In this document: positions 34,391 to 45,979 of the stretch, piece after piece
Position numbering within the stretch: the stretch's first letter is position 1
Layout of the letters: every line of letters starts with the position of its first letter
Origin: an uncultured Myxococcales bacterium
GTDB lineage: Bacteria; Myxococcota_A; UBA9042; DTJE01
Direction of reading: 5' to 3'
NCBI GenBank assembly: GCA_903857665.1
Contig: CAIOFV010000122.1
Coordinates: 84,989 to 148,988, forward strand
DNA: 64,000 nt
The notes under the pieces: model-generated
What the model was told of the DNA's origin: nothing
The model's database searches: none
The model's input: only the letters and a program-made list of their open reading frames with translations
Translations under genes and position numbers: made by a program

Positions 34391-35125
34391 ATGCAGGATG
34401 CGGACGGTGCGACGGGCGCGGCCTTGCGGGCGATCACGGATCGGCTGATGGACGACCTTGCGGGCCTCCGGTTCGCCCCCCCCACCGCCTTCGTGTACGA
34501 CCCGCTGGACTATGCGCGCGCCGGCTGGGATGCCTACTGCGCCCGATACGCCCGCGCCGGTGTAGAGGCGGTCCTTCTGGGTATGAACCCCGGCCCATTC
34601 GGCATGGCCCAGACCGGGGTGCCGTTCGGCGCGGTCCCCATGGTCCGCGACTGGCTGGGCATCGACGTGCCTGTCGGGCGACCGGCGCGCGAACACCCCA
34701 AGCGGCCGGTCCAAGGCCTTGCCTGCCCGCGCACCGAGGTCAGCGGCCTGAGGCTGTGGGGCTTCGCAAAGGAGGTCTCCCAGACGCCCGATGCCTTCTT
34801 CGACCGGTTCTTCGTGGCCAACTACTGCCCGCTGCTGTTCCTGGAGGACTCGGGACGCAACCGCACGCCCGACGCGCTGCCGATTGCCGAGCGCGAGGCG
34901 CTGCAATCGGCTTGCGACCGTGCCCTGCAGGGACTGGTGTCCGTTCTGCGCCCGCGCTTCGTGATCGGGGTGGGCGCCTTTGCCGAAGCGCGAGCACGTG
35001 AGGCCCTGGCGGGAACGGGGGTGGCGATCGCCCGGATCGCGCATCCCAGTCCGGCCAATCCCGCCGCGAACCGCGGGTGGACCGGCCTGGCGCGCACAAG
35101 CCTCCAGGATCTGGGCCTGCTGTAG
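34391..35125 (+). CDS. SMUG1-type single-strand-selective uracil-DNA glycosylase
   Basis: 244 residues. SMUG1 motifs are complete: LLGMNPGPFGMAQTGVPFG (64-82; the Asn 66 to Gly 71 loop activates water) and HPSPANPAANRGW (His 218 onward, the DNA-intercalation loop). Removes uracil and oxidised pyrimidines from DNA as the first step of base-excision repair. Bacterial SMUG1 is less common than UNG but known in several phyla. ATG at 34391 after GGGGGACGGG. A terminator follows. Confidence 0.92.
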   Translation: MQDADGATGAALRAITDRLMDDLAGLRFAPPTAFVYDPLDYARAGWDAYCARYARAGVEAVLLGMNPGPFGMAQTGVPFGAVPMVRDWLGIDVPVGRPAREHPKRPVQGLACPRTEVSGLRLWGFAKEVSQTPDAFFDRFFVANYCPLLFLEDSGRNRTPDALPIAEREALQSACDRALQGLVSVLRPRFVIGVGAFAEARAREALAGTGVAIARIAHPSPANPAANRGWTGLARTSLQDLGLL

Positions 35126-35136
35126 TCGAAGCCCTC

Positions 35137-35163
35137 CTCCCCGTCCCGGGGGGTTTCGTTTTC
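35137..35163 (+). terminator. intrinsic terminator after the SMUG1 gene
   Basis: G/C stem of seven pairs (35137-35143 with 35147-35153, one T-G pair), loop TCC, then TTTCGTTTTC. About 11 nt after the stop. Confidence 0.6.
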
Positions 35164-35293
35164 GTCCCGGCTCGTTTCCATAGAATCAGGGCGTGTTTCA
35201 ACGGGATCGCGGTACAATCGCGCCTCCGAGGCACAGGCCCCAACCAGCCCGGCGGTTCGCTCGGAAGCCGTTCGACTCGAGTGAGGAAGAAGG

Positions 35294-36472
35294 ATGCTGA
35301 ACATCGCGCTGTTCGGACCGCCGGGAGCCGGCAAGGGAACGCAATCGGCCCGGCTGATCGAGCGCTACAAGTTGCACTACATCTCGTCCGGCGAGCTGCT
35401 GCGCGAGGAGATCCGCGAGGGCACCGACATCGGCCTCGCGGTGAAGGACGTCATCGAGAAGGGCGGCCTGGCCTCGGACGAACTGATCGTCAAGCTGCTG
35501 GAAAAGACCATTCGCAAGATCCGCGAGCAGACCCATGCCCGCGGCTTCCTGTTCGACGGCTTCCCGAGGACGCTCGTGCAGGCATACATCCTCGAAGGCC
35601 TGCTGTTGAAGATGCATACCTCGCTGATGAACCTGGTGAGCATCCAGGTTCCCCCCGAGATGTGCATCGAGCGGCTCGTGGGAAGGGCCACCGTGTCGGG
35701 TCGCGCCGACGACACCCGGGACGTCATCGACGTGCGGCTGCGCGAGTACGACCAGAAGACGGCGCCCGTGCTGGGGTTCTACGAGGAGAAGGGAATCCTG
35801 ATCCCGGTGGACGGCACGACATCCGTCGATGGCGTGTTCGATCAGATCACCGACGCAGTGGACAAGTCGCTTCGCCAGGTCCAGTTGAACCTCGTCGTGC
35901 TGGGCGCGCCGGGATCGGGCCGCAGCACCCAGGCGCGGATGCTGGCGGACCAGTACAACCTGCACTACATCTCGACGACGGACCTGCTGCGCGAGGCCGC
36001 GGCGAAGCCCGGGCCGCTGGGCCACCAGATCAACACGATCATGGAGCAGGGCGCGCTGGTCCCGGACGAGATCGTCATTCCCGTGGTCGAGGGATACATC
36101 CGGACGCATCCCGGCAAGAACGGCCTGATCTTCAAGGGGTTCCCCCGCACGCTGGTCCAGGCCTACATCATGGACGGCATGCTGCGGAAGATCGGCCAGA
36201 AGGTGTCGTGCATCCTGGATCTGCGGGTGCCTACCCTGGAACTGCTGCGCCGCCTGTCGCGCCGCGGGTCGGACGAGAGTTCATCGAGGTTCGACGAAAC
36301 CACAGAAACGATCGTCCAGCGCCTCGAGGAGCACGAGAAGTACGCCAACGAGATCATCGGCTACTTCGAAAAGACCCAGCGCCTGCGCGTGATCGATGGT
36401 GTCGGCACCCGCGAACAGATCTACCAGCGCCTGGCCGCACAGGTCGAAGAGGCGTTCCGACAGGCACGCTGA
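35294..36472 (+). CDS. tandem adenylate-kinase protein with a degenerate second P-loop
   Basis: 392 residues with two adenylate-kinase-like units. Unit 1 (1-195): GPPGAGKGTQ at 8-17, DGFPRT as the AMP-binding motif, a short lid with GRADDTRDVIDVRLREY. Unit 2 (200-392): GAPGSGRSTQ at 204-213, where the P-loop Lys is Arg (210), with FKGFPRTLVQAYIMDGML aligning to FDGFPRTLVQAYILEGLL of unit 1 (Asp to Lys). The second unit also lacks a clear lid Arg set. Thus unit 1 is probably active (ATP + AMP to 2 ADP) and unit 2 structural or regulatory; this is inference. Duplicated from one ancestor, as shared FPRTLVQAYI indicates. Cytoplasmic. SD GAGGAAGAAGG. Confidence 0.9.
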   Translation: MLNIALFGPPGAGKGTQSARLIERYKLHYISSGELLREEIREGTDIGLAVKDVIEKGGLASDELIVKLLEKTIRKIREQTHARGFLFDGFPRTLVQAYILEGLLLKMHTSLMNLVSIQVPPEMCIERLVGRATVSGRADDTRDVIDVRLREYDQKTAPVLGFYEEKGILIPVDGTTSVDGVFDQITDAVDKSLRQVQLNLVVLGAPGSGRSTQARMLADQYNLHYISTTDLLREAAAKPGPLGHQINTIMEQGALVPDEIVIPVVEGYIRTHPGKNGLIFKGFPRTLVQAYIMDGMLRKIGQKVSCILDLRVPTLELLRRLSRRGSDESSSRFDETTETIVQRLEEHEKYANEIIGYFEKTQRLRVIDGVGTREQIYQRLAAQVEEAFRQAR

Positions 36473-36665
36473 AGGCCGAAAGCGGTGGAACACCGCCGAC
36501 GCGCCGATCGCAGGCCCGTCCCTGCCCGGGTCTGGATTCCCCCCTCATCGCCCCTCGTCGGACCCGCCGACCCGTCCGCCACGGTTCCATGCGTGGGCGC
36601 TTGCGAGCCTCCGGGACGGACGTGGGAGTTCCTTACCGAGGGGCGTTGCGTCACGGGATGCAGGT

Positions 36666-36709
36666 GGGACCGGGAGAGGGGGGGGGCCGGGAAGGGAAGG
36701 GCGCAGGGG
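36666..36709 (+). repeat. G-tract cluster with G-quadruplex pattern
   Basis: Seven runs of at least three G within 44 nt (36666, 36672, a run of nine at 36678, 36689, 36694, 36699, 36706), in the gap between the convergent adenylate-kinase and pyrophosphatase genes. It could act on transcription end; no classical hairpin terminator is seen there. Confidence 0.6.
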
Positions 36710-36710
36710 C

Positions 36711-39266
<2,556 letters not shown>

Positions 39267-39338
39267 GTGTCTCCTCCTGACTCCGCGCGGGGGTGAATTG
39301 TGCCCGCATTCCCTTGTTCAACGCCCTTTTTTGCCGCG

Positions 39339-39356
39339 ATTTCGCTGAAATGTCAA
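39339..39356 (-). promoter_or_regulatory. possible hppA promoter element with inverted repeat
   Basis: On the minus strand TTGACA (39356-39351) abuts ATTTC-GCT-GAAAT (39339-39351), in the AT-richest gap of the window. No convincing -10 at 16-18 nt, so provisional. Confidence 0.3.
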
Positions 39357-39440
39357 TTTTGCGGGGGGGTTCAGGTGCGAAATTGTCCGAATATCCGAAG
39401 GGTAGTCGAAAAAGTGATCGGCATTCCGCCGCCGGACGTT

Positions 39441-40727
39441 TCAGGGTTCTGCCGTGGGGTCGTCCTCCGGCATGTCGTCATCGGCAGGCGCGTCATCGTC
39501 GTCCGCCGGCGCCGATTGCACGTCCTTCAGCTTGCGACCCAGCACGCGGCTGCGCGTCCCGACCTTCTCGAGCGCGCTGCCGGCCTCGCCGATCTTTTTC
39601 TGGACCTTGTCCAGTGCGTCCCCGAACCGCTCGAACTCGGTCTTCACGCTGCCCAGCAGCACCCATACCTCGGCCGAGCGACGCTCGATGGCCAGCGTGC
39701 GGAACCCCACCTGCAGGCTGTTCAGCAGCGCCGCGAACGTCGTCGGGCCCGCCACCACCACGCGGAAGTCCCGCTGCAGCGATTCGCACAGCCCCGGTCG
39801 CCGCAGCACCTCGGCGTAGAGGCTTTCGATCGGCAGGTAGAGGATCGCGAAGTCGGTGGTGTTGGGTGGATCGAGGTACTTGTCGCGGATGTCCTTCGCC
39901 TCCCCCTTCAGGCGGGTTTCCAGCGCCTTCGCGGCGGCCTCGACGCCTTCGACGTCGGCCCGCTCGGATGCGTCCACGAGGCGCAGGAAGTCCTCCTGGG
40001 GGAACTTTGCGTCCACCGGCAGCCACACCGGGCTGGCCGACGCGTCGCGACCGGGAAGGCGGATGGCGAACTCCACCCGGTCGGACGACCCCGAGCGCGT
40101 GGCGACATTCACCGCGAACTGTTCCGGTGCGAGGATTTCGGCCAGCAGGTTGCCCAGTTGGGCTTCGCCCCACGTGCCCCGGACCTTCACGTTGGTCAGC
40201 ACCTTGCGCAGGTCCCCGACCCCGGCAGCCAGGGCCTGCATTTCGCCGAGGCCCTTGTGGACGCCCTCGAGGTGTTCGCTGACCCGCTTGAACGATTCGC
40301 CCAGGCGCTGTTCCAGGGTGGCCTGCAGGCGTTCGTCCACCACCTTGCGCATCTGCTCGAGCGCCTTCGTGTTGTCTTCCTGCAGCAGGCGCAGCCGCGT
40401 TTCGACGGTCGTGCGGAGGTGCTCCTGGCGCTGCTCGTCGGCCTGCCGGACCGCTTCCAGCCGGACGCCGACCGTGTTGACCAGTTGGCCGACGCTGGAC
40501 GACACCTCGACCCGCTGCTCCTTCATCTGGCCTGCGATTTCGACCCGCGAGCGCCCCATTTCATCCCGGAGCGTCGATTCCAGCCGGGCCTGGCCCTCCA
40601 GCAGGCGCTGGGCACCGGCCTCGGACGCAGCGTCCGCCGGGCGCGACGCCCGCGCCAGCAGTACGAACAGCAGCGCATCGCCCAGCACCGCCAGCAGCAG
40701 CACGGCCCACACCAGCACTTCGCTCAA
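39441..40727 (-). CDS. rmuC: RmuC-family DNA recombination protein
   Basis: 428 residues. N-terminal membrane anchor (about 4-24), a long coiled coil (about 30-150) and the RmuC nuclease-like domain: VKVRGTWGEAQLGNLLAEIL, LPVDAKFPQEDFLRLVDA (the Asp-Lys pair of the PD-(D/E)XK-like core) and RDFRVVVAGPTTFAALLNS. RmuC limits DNA inversions in E. coli. The acidic C-terminal tail has DDDD and DDD runs. Start: TTG at 40727, 7 nt after GGAGG; an in-frame GTG follows at 40718. Confidence 0.93.
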   Translation of the reverse strand: MSEVLVWAVLLLAVLGDALLFVLLARASRPADAASEAGAQRLLEGQARLESTLRDEMGRSRVEIAGQMKEQRVEVSSSVGQLVNTVGVRLEAVRQADEQRQEHLRTTVETRLRLLQEDNTKALEQMRKVVDERLQATLEQRLGESFKRVSEHLEGVHKGLGEMQALAAGVGDLRKVLTNVKVRGTWGEAQLGNLLAEILAPEQFAVNVATRSGSSDRVEFAIRLPGRDASASPVWLPVDAKFPQEDFLRLVDASERADVEGVEAAAKALETRLKGEAKDIRDKYLDPPNTTDFAILYLPIESLYAEVLRRPGLCESLQRDFRVVVAGPTTFAALLNSLQVGFRTLAIERRSAEVWVLLGSVKTEFERFGDALDKVQKKIGEAGSALEKVGTRSRVLGRKLKDVQSAPADDDDAPADDDMPEDDPTAEP

Positions 40728-40882
40728 GGGAGGCCTCCCGGTGATCCCGCTGCGGATTGTAGCAGCACCGTGCGACACGATGTGTGGCCCGGGTGGAATC
40801 GGCGAGAGGCTTCCGGTAGCATGCCGCCCCAGGAGACGATCGACGAGACCGGCACCGCCCCCCCCTGTTCGAGGAGGTGATC

Positions 40883-41851
40883 GTGACCCTTGCGCGGGCA
40901 GCACGAAGATTCCCCGTGGTTGCTGCGGCGGCGCTGGCAGCCGCCCTCGGATGCTCCACGTCGTCCGTCGGAAGCGACGCCGACGCGATCGACCCGCCGG
41001 ATGTCCCTTCGGTGGGCGACGTGCCCGCGACCGGGGATGTCCCGGGGGACGTGGGCGTCGATCCCGGGTACGGCTACCAGCAGGACGTGGCGGGCGTCGA
41101 GGTGGAGCAGGCCTTCCTGCCCGAGCCGCCGACCGGCAAGGAATGGCGCATGGTCTTCCACGACGAGTTCGACGGCACATCGATCGACACGGCCCGGTGG
41201 CACGTCTCGCAGGGCAAAGGGCGCACCAACGTCTACGACCCGCGCGCCGTGGTGCTGGACGGCAACGGCATCCTGCATATGCGCGTGTTCGCGGAAGACG
41301 GCACCTACTACACGGGCGGGCTGGACACCAGCGGGATCTGGCAGAAGACCAAGGGGTATTTCGAGACCCGCGTGCAGTTCCAGAAGCAGGGCGGGCACTG
41401 GACGGCCTTCTGGCTGTATTCGAACGGGATCTGCGCGATGGGGAATGGCGGGAAGGACGGGGCCGAGCTGGACATCTTCGAGCGCCCCTGGACCCTGGAC
41501 CCGTTCAAGGAATTCACCCAGCGGACCATCCACTGGGATTGCGACGACGGCAAGACGGAAGACCCGCAGGAGATCCCCGGCATCAGCGAGGGCTTCCACA
41601 CGATGGGGATGTGGTGGTCGGACGACGCGTACATCTTCTATACGGACGGCAAGGAGATCTGGCGTTCCTCCGACGGCGGGATCTGCGAAACGCCGGAATA
41701 CATGCTCCTGACCGACGAGATCCAGGACAACCTGTGGTTCGAGGCGGGCGCGATCGAGGACGCCACGCTGCCGGACGAATGGCTCGTGGACTACGTGCGC
41801 GTCTACGACCTCTTCGACGCCTCGACGTCCCCCGCAGGCAGCCCGCGCTGA
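40883..41851 (+). CDS. lipoprotein glycoside hydrolase family 16 enzyme
   Basis: 322 residues. Signal peptide ends AALGC (Cys 24), then an Asp/Pro/Val/Gly linker (about 30-60). The GH16 jelly-roll shows the catalytic ELDIFE at 195-200 (Glu 195 nucleophile, Asp 197, Glu 200 acid/base), preceded by MVFHDEFDG and GYFETRVQFQKQGGHWTAFWL. Acts on beta-1,3/1,4-glucans or galactans; the exact polysaccharide is not decidable by eye. GTG at 40883 chosen because GAGGAG sits 6 nt upstream; the GTG two codons before abuts it. The 3' end overlaps the convergent fxsA gene by 49 nt. Confidence 0.93.
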   Translation: MTLARAARRFPVVAAAALAAALGCSTSSVGSDADAIDPPDVPSVGDVPATGDVPGDVGVDPGYGYQQDVAGVEVEQAFLPEPPTGKEWRMVFHDEFDGTSIDTARWHVSQGKGRTNVYDPRAVVLDGNGILHMRVFAEDGTYYTGGLDTSGIWQKTKGYFETRVQFQKQGGHWTAFWLYSNGICAMGNGGKDGAELDIFERPWTLDPFKEFTQRTIHWDCDDGKTEDPQEIPGISEGFHTMGMWWSDDAYIFYTDGKEIWRSSDGGICETPEYMLLTDEIQDNLWFEAGAIEDATLPDEWLVDYVRVYDLFDASTSPAGSPR

Positions 41852-42402
41852 CCGCCCTCGCCGATACTGTCGGGAACCTCGGTCCACTCGGCGTCGATCA
41901 CCCCGTCCGGTCCCGCAGCCGTCGGAGGCGAGGGCCGCGGAGGCGTCCCGAACCCGGACGTGGAAGCCCACACGAACACGTGGGGGCCGCCGGCGAAAGC
42001 CCGTCCCGCCGGTCCCGCCTGGGGCGCGCCCGCCGAGGCCGCCCCCCGCCGCCGAACCACCCCTCCGAGGAGCCGGATCAGCACCCACCGCACCGGCGGC
42101 AGCAGCAGCAGGATCGCCAGGCCATCGGTCAGGAACCCCGGGAACACGAACAGCGCCCCGGCGGCCAGCACGCAGGCGCCGTCGAACAGCGAGCGCGTCG
42201 GCGCCTCGCCCCGGTTCATCGCGTCGCGCGCCCGCGTCATGGCCTGCAGGCCGGCCATACGCACCAGCGACCCCCCGATCGACATCGAGGCCACGAGAGC
42301 CAGGATCGCCCACAACCAGCCGATGGCCTCGCCGACCGCGAGGAACACGTAACCCTCCGCGATCAGCAGCGCTGGAAGGGCCAGCAACGCAAGGCATCCC
42401 AC
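41803..42402 (-). CDS. fxsA: FxsA-family membrane protein
   Basis: 199 residues. Three or four membrane segments, the family core ARDAMNRGEAPTRSLFDGAC and LFVFPGFLTDGLAILLLLPPVR, and a C-terminal tail with GVIDAEWTEVPD, the FxsA end motif. In E. coli FxsA counters exclusion of phage T7 by the F plasmid; general role unknown. Start at GTG 42402 with GGAGG 5 nt upstream; a TTG six codons earlier lacks one. The tail coding region overlaps the end of the GH16 gene. Confidence 0.9.
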   Translation of the reverse strand: MGCLALLALPALLIAEGYVFLAVGEAIGWLWAILALVASMSIGGSLVRMAGLQAMTRARDAMNRGEAPTRSLFDGACVLAAGALFVFPGFLTDGLAILLLLPPVRWVLIRLLGGVVRRRGAASAGAPQAGPAGRAFAGGPHVFVWASTSGFGTPPRPSPPTAAGPDGVIDAEWTEVPDSIGEGGQRGLPAGDVEASKRS

Positions 42403-42453
42403 GGGACCCTCCGGGATCAACCGCGCAACAACATGGCGACAAATCGGCGAAGG

Positions 42454-44631
42454 TCAAGTCGGGGGCGTCACCGGCCCCGCTCGCCGCCGGGCCCCGGCTG
42501 CCGCAACGAACGCCAGCGCCAGCAGCAGGCCGGCGCTGCCCACCGTGATCCCCAGCGCCACCTCCCAGTGCGCGGGGACGAAGTTCAGGCGTATGTCGTG
42601 ATCGCCCCGCGGCACGGGAATCCCGATCAGGGCCAGGTCCGCCTGGCACGCGGACACCTCGTGATCGTCGATCGTGACGCGCCACGCGGGGTTCCACGTC
42701 TCGCTGACCAGCAGGAGGCGAGGCGCGTCGGCGTGGCTTCGAATCGCCAGGGCGCCCGGCCGCGCGGACATCACCTCGACGCGATCTTCCGGGGACTCGG
42801 CGCCGGAAGGCTCGGGGTCACCGGGGCACATCACGACGGTGTGCCGGTGCAGGTCGTTGGCCCGCACGGCCTCGGTCATCGCCGGCAGGTCCCGGACGAC
42901 GATCGGTTCCCGGGCCCAGGTCGCGCGCTGGACCCATCCGGGATTGCGGTAGACGTACAGGTCCCGACCGACGATGCCCCGGTACAACTGGAAGGTCGGC
43001 TGGTCGTGGAAGGTCGCCACGGCCTCCAGCGTGGTCCGGCCGGGCAGGGGTTCTGGAGTGACCACGTATTTCACGTTCAGCGCGTCGAGCAGGTCCAGGC
43101 GCGCGATGGACGACGGGAGATCGAACCACACCCTCGCCTGCGGCGGCTGAACGTCCCCGGTCACCATCAGGTCGAAATACGTCGCGTAGTGGCGGGTGTT
43201 GAAGGCGTCGAACCCGGTGACCAGTTGGACGCCCAGCGGCGCCGCCCAGCCCGCGTTGATCGTCGAGCGCCCCACCGGCGCGACCCGGAACAGCGATGGA
43301 TCCTGCGCGAAGAACGCCTTCAGGGCGGGCGACGGCATGGCCGTGTCGGCCGGGGCCATCACGAGGTAGCGACGGGCGTGCCACGTCCCCTCCACCACGG
43401 TCGCCAGCACGGCCGCGATCGCCACGCCGGTCGCGATCCGTCGGGCCGTCGGCCCGGACCGCCGGGCGCGGGCCAGGAATTCGTCGAGGCCGATGCCCGC
43501 CAGCGCCACACCGAACATGGAACTGAGGAACAGGAACCGGGCCGGGATGCGGAACAGCCTGAACCCGGGCACGATGTGCCAGATCAGCCGCAGCAGCGGC
43601 GTGTCGAAGGCCAGCAGGACGGAAATCGCGAAGCTGGCACCCAGGAAGGCCGTCGCACGCCGACGTCGGGCGAACAGCACGGCGAGGACCGCGAACACCA
43701 GGGGCACGAGGCCGAAATAGGCCGTTTCCTCCCAGATCTCGGAACCCACGTAGGTGTCGTCCAGCGGTGTCCCCAGCGCCTCGGGATCCAGGAAGGTCGC
43801 CAGGTGCGCCGGCTGTTCCCGGCCGGCCCCCAGGAATTCGTAGCTGCCCTGGGCCCGCGTCGCCAGCCGCCCGTCGCTGGCCAGCGGCAGCAGCAGCATC
43901 ATGGACAGACCCGCCGCGAGCACCGCGCCCAGCCCGCACCATCCTGCCGCCGCGCATGCGGCACGACCCTGCCGCGCCCACGCCAGCCTGCCCGTCACGA
44001 CCAGCACATAGGGGACGATGAACCCGGCCGCATAGGCCGGCAACTGCACCTGCCCTGCATGCAGGCACAGCGCGCCCGCCAGCGCCACGGCGATCGCGCC
44101 CCCCGGGCCCGGGGTTTCCAGGGCCCACAGCACGGCCGCCAGCAGCCCGGGGATGAAGACGAGGCTGGGAACCATCGCCAGCCAGCCGGCGAAGGTCGCC
44201 ATCAGCAACTTGAAGCCGAACATCCCCGCGAAGGCGATCAGCAGCCGCGCCCAGAACCCGACCCGCAAGGCGACGCCCAGCAGGAAGAACATCAGGCCGG
44301 CGGCCAGGAAGTGAAGGAAGTCCGTCGGTCCCAGCGCGGCGACCGGGTCGAGGGCATAGAACAGGAAGTGGAGCGGGTAGGTGTAGGCCGCCTGCGGGTT
44401 CGTCAGCGCCGGTGATCCACCCAGCTGGTCGCTGCGCCAGAACGGGATGCCCAGGCCGTCCCTCACCGAATCGAACAGCACGGTCTTGCCCGCCAGGTGA
44501 TAGGCGAGGAAGTCCGAAAACCGGCTGTACGGGAATTCCCCGGGGGTCAGCAGGTGGCCGAACCCGGCCAGCGCCGCCAGGAGGATCAATCCCAGCGCGA
44601 GCCAGGGGATTCCTCGTCGGGCGGAGGGCAA
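42454..44631 (-). CDS. large polytopic membrane protein, YfhO/GT-C-like
   Basis: 725 residues, about 12 membrane segments in the N-terminal two thirds, then a soluble domain (about 480-690) and a last segment near 700. The extracellular loop after the first segment (SDFLAYHLAG, PFWRSDQLGGSPALTNPQAA) matches YfhO-like and GT-C proteins that use lipid-phosphate sugars. TTG start at 44631, 7 nt after GGAGG; it follows the aminotransferase stop by 14 nt, so both are probably on one transcript. Sugar and acceptor unknown. Confidence 0.87.
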   Translation of the reverse strand: MPSARRGIPWLALGLILLAALAGFGHLLTPGEFPYSRFSDFLAYHLAGKTVLFDSVRDGLGIPFWRSDQLGGSPALTNPQAAYTYPLHFLFYALDPVAALGPTDFLHFLAAGLMFFLLGVALRVGFWARLLIAFAGMFGFKLLMATFAGWLAMVPSLVFIPGLLAAVLWALETPGPGGAIAVALAGALCLHAGQVQLPAYAAGFIVPYVLVVTGRLAWARQGRAACAAAGWCGLGAVLAAGLSMMLLLPLASDGRLATRAQGSYEFLGAGREQPAHLATFLDPEALGTPLDDTYVGSEIWEETAYFGLVPLVFAVLAVLFARRRRATAFLGASFAISVLLAFDTPLLRLIWHIVPGFRLFRIPARFLFLSSMFGVALAGIGLDEFLARARRSGPTARRIATGVAIAAVLATVVEGTWHARRYLVMAPADTAMPSPALKAFFAQDPSLFRVAPVGRSTINAGWAAPLGVQLVTGFDAFNTRHYATYFDLMVTGDVQPPQARVWFDLPSSIARLDLLDALNVKYVVTPEPLPGRTTLEAVATFHDQPTFQLYRGIVGRDLYVYRNPGWVQRATWAREPIVVRDLPAMTEAVRANDLHRHTVVMCPGDPEPSGAESPEDRVEVMSARPGALAIRSHADAPRLLLVSETWNPAWRVTIDDHEVSACQADLALIGIPVPRGDHDIRLNFVPAHWEVALGITVGSAGLLLALAFVAAAGARRRAGPVTPPT

Positions 44632-44645
44632 CGCACGACCTCCCG

Positions 44646-45866
44646 TCAGATGCCCTCGGCCAGGAAGGCCCGCAGATGCGCGGCCAGGCTGCGGTAATGC
44701 GCGGGGTGATTGTAGGCCTGCGCGGACACCCGGACCAGCCGCTGCGGGGCCCGGGGCCAGGACAGGATGGGGACCTCGATCCGCGCCCGATCCTGCAACG
44801 CGATCTGCAGCGGATCGAGCAGGAGGGGAGGGCGGGGCACGAACCGCGAATCCCGGTCCGGAAGCGGCACGGCGGCCAGCGACCCGATCATGGAATCGGG
44901 ACACGGCCGGGGCACGCCCAGCGCCTCGCACAGGACGTCGCGGCCATGGAGGGCCAGCCCGCGATTGCGCAGCATCAGCGCCGGCCATCCGCCCGGGAGC
45001 AGGCCGCCAAGGAGGTCCAGCGCGGCCGGAACGGACAGGTAGGGCGTCGGGTCCGCGGTTCCCGTCCAGTCGAAGGCGAGTCGAAACTGCGAGCGGTCCG
45101 CCCGCTTCGAATTGGCGCCGTGGCTGGTCACCACCGGACGCACCCCGGCGCGCCGATCCGCGCGGGCCCAGAGGAAGCCGGCGCCCTTCGGGGCGCACAG
45201 CCATTTGTGGCAGTTGCCCGTGTAGTACGCCGCGCCCAGGCGATCCAGGTCCAGGGGCACCATGCCGGGCGCGTGCGCCCCGTCCACCAGCACGTCGATG
45301 CCGCGTCCCTGGAGGTCCGCGACGATCGCCTCGATCGGCAGCACGAGGCCGGTGGGGCTGGTGACGTGGTCGATCATCGCGATGCGGGTGCGGGGCGTTA
45401 TCGCGGCACGGAGGGCTTCGATGACGGCCGTGGCATCCGACAGGGGAAAGGGCACAGCCGCCACGCAGACCCGGCCCCCGGCCCTCCCGGCGACCGCGTC
45501 CAGGGCGTTCCGGCACGCGTTGTAGGCATGGTCCGTGACCAGCACGTCGTCGCCCGGGCGCAGGTCGAAGGATTGCAGCACGGCGTTGACGCCCGTCGTC
45601 GCGTTCGGGACGAAGACCAGGCCCTGCGGATCGGCATGCAGGAATGCCGCCAGCACGTCCCGGGCACCGTCCAGGAGGCCCTCGTAGTCGTTCGCCAGGA
45701 ACTGGACGGGCTGCCGTTCCATCCGGTCCCGCAGGCCGGCCTGCACCTGCTGCACCGCGCGCGGGCAGGCGCCGAACGACCCGTGGTTCAGGAAGGCCCA
45801 GGCCGGGTCCAGCGTGAACGGTTCCGCGAGGGACGGAAACTGGCGATCGACATCGGTGTCGGGCAT
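44646..45866 (-). CDS. class V aminotransferase (isopenicillin-N epimerase-like)
   Basis: 406 residues. PLP-dependent fold I: FLNHGSFGACP at the N-terminus, NATTGVNAV, VDGAHAPGMVPLDL (Asp for the pyridine nitrogen) and YYTGNCHKWLCAPKGAG with the PLP Lys 221 in HKW. This arrangement matches isopenicillin-N epimerase-like members of class V (many act as cysteine desulfurase-like or amino-acid lyases). Start: ATG at 45866, 6 nt after GGAGG; another ATG two codons upstream abuts it. Cytoplasmic. Substrate unknown. Confidence 0.91.
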   Translation of the reverse strand: MPDTDVDRQFPSLAEPFTLDPAWAFLNHGSFGACPRAVQQVQAGLRDRMERQPVQFLANDYEGLLDGARDVLAAFLHADPQGLVFVPNATTGVNAVLQSFDLRPGDDVLVTDHAYNACRNALDAVAGRAGGRVCVAAVPFPLSDATAVIEALRAAITPRTRIAMIDHVTSPTGLVLPIEAIVADLQGRGIDVLVDGAHAPGMVPLDLDRLGAAYYTGNCHKWLCAPKGAGFLWARADRRAGVRPVVTSHGANSKRADRSQFRLAFDWTGTADPTPYLSVPAALDLLGGLLPGGWPALMLRNRGLALHGRDVLCEALGVPRPCPDSMIGSLAAVPLPDRDSRFVPRPPLLLDPLQIALQDRARIEVPILSWPRAPQRLVRVSAQAYNHPAHYRSLAAHLRAFLAEGI

Positions 45867-45947
45867 CGGCATCCTCCCCGGGCGCGCCCCGAGCGTAGCA
45901 GAACTCGCCGCGCGATTGGGCACGGACATCCGCGACGCGTTCCCGGA

Positions 45948-45970
45948 TACAATCGCCACGACACATCGTG
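45948..45970 (+). promoter_or_regulatory. -10 box and inverted repeat before the B3/B4 gene
   Basis: TACAAT (45948-45953) followed by CACGA-CACA-TCGTG (45957-45970), a perfect 5-4-5 inverted repeat ending at the Shine-Dalgarno region. No good -35. Operator or leader hairpin. Confidence 0.35.
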
Positions 45971-45979
45971 GAGGCATCC

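Noticed and set aside
39856..44415. 1519-codon plus-strand open frame covering parts of rmuC, GH16, fxsA and the YfhO-like gene
   Set aside because: Composition is typical of an antisense or shifted frame, and four supported genes occupy the region.
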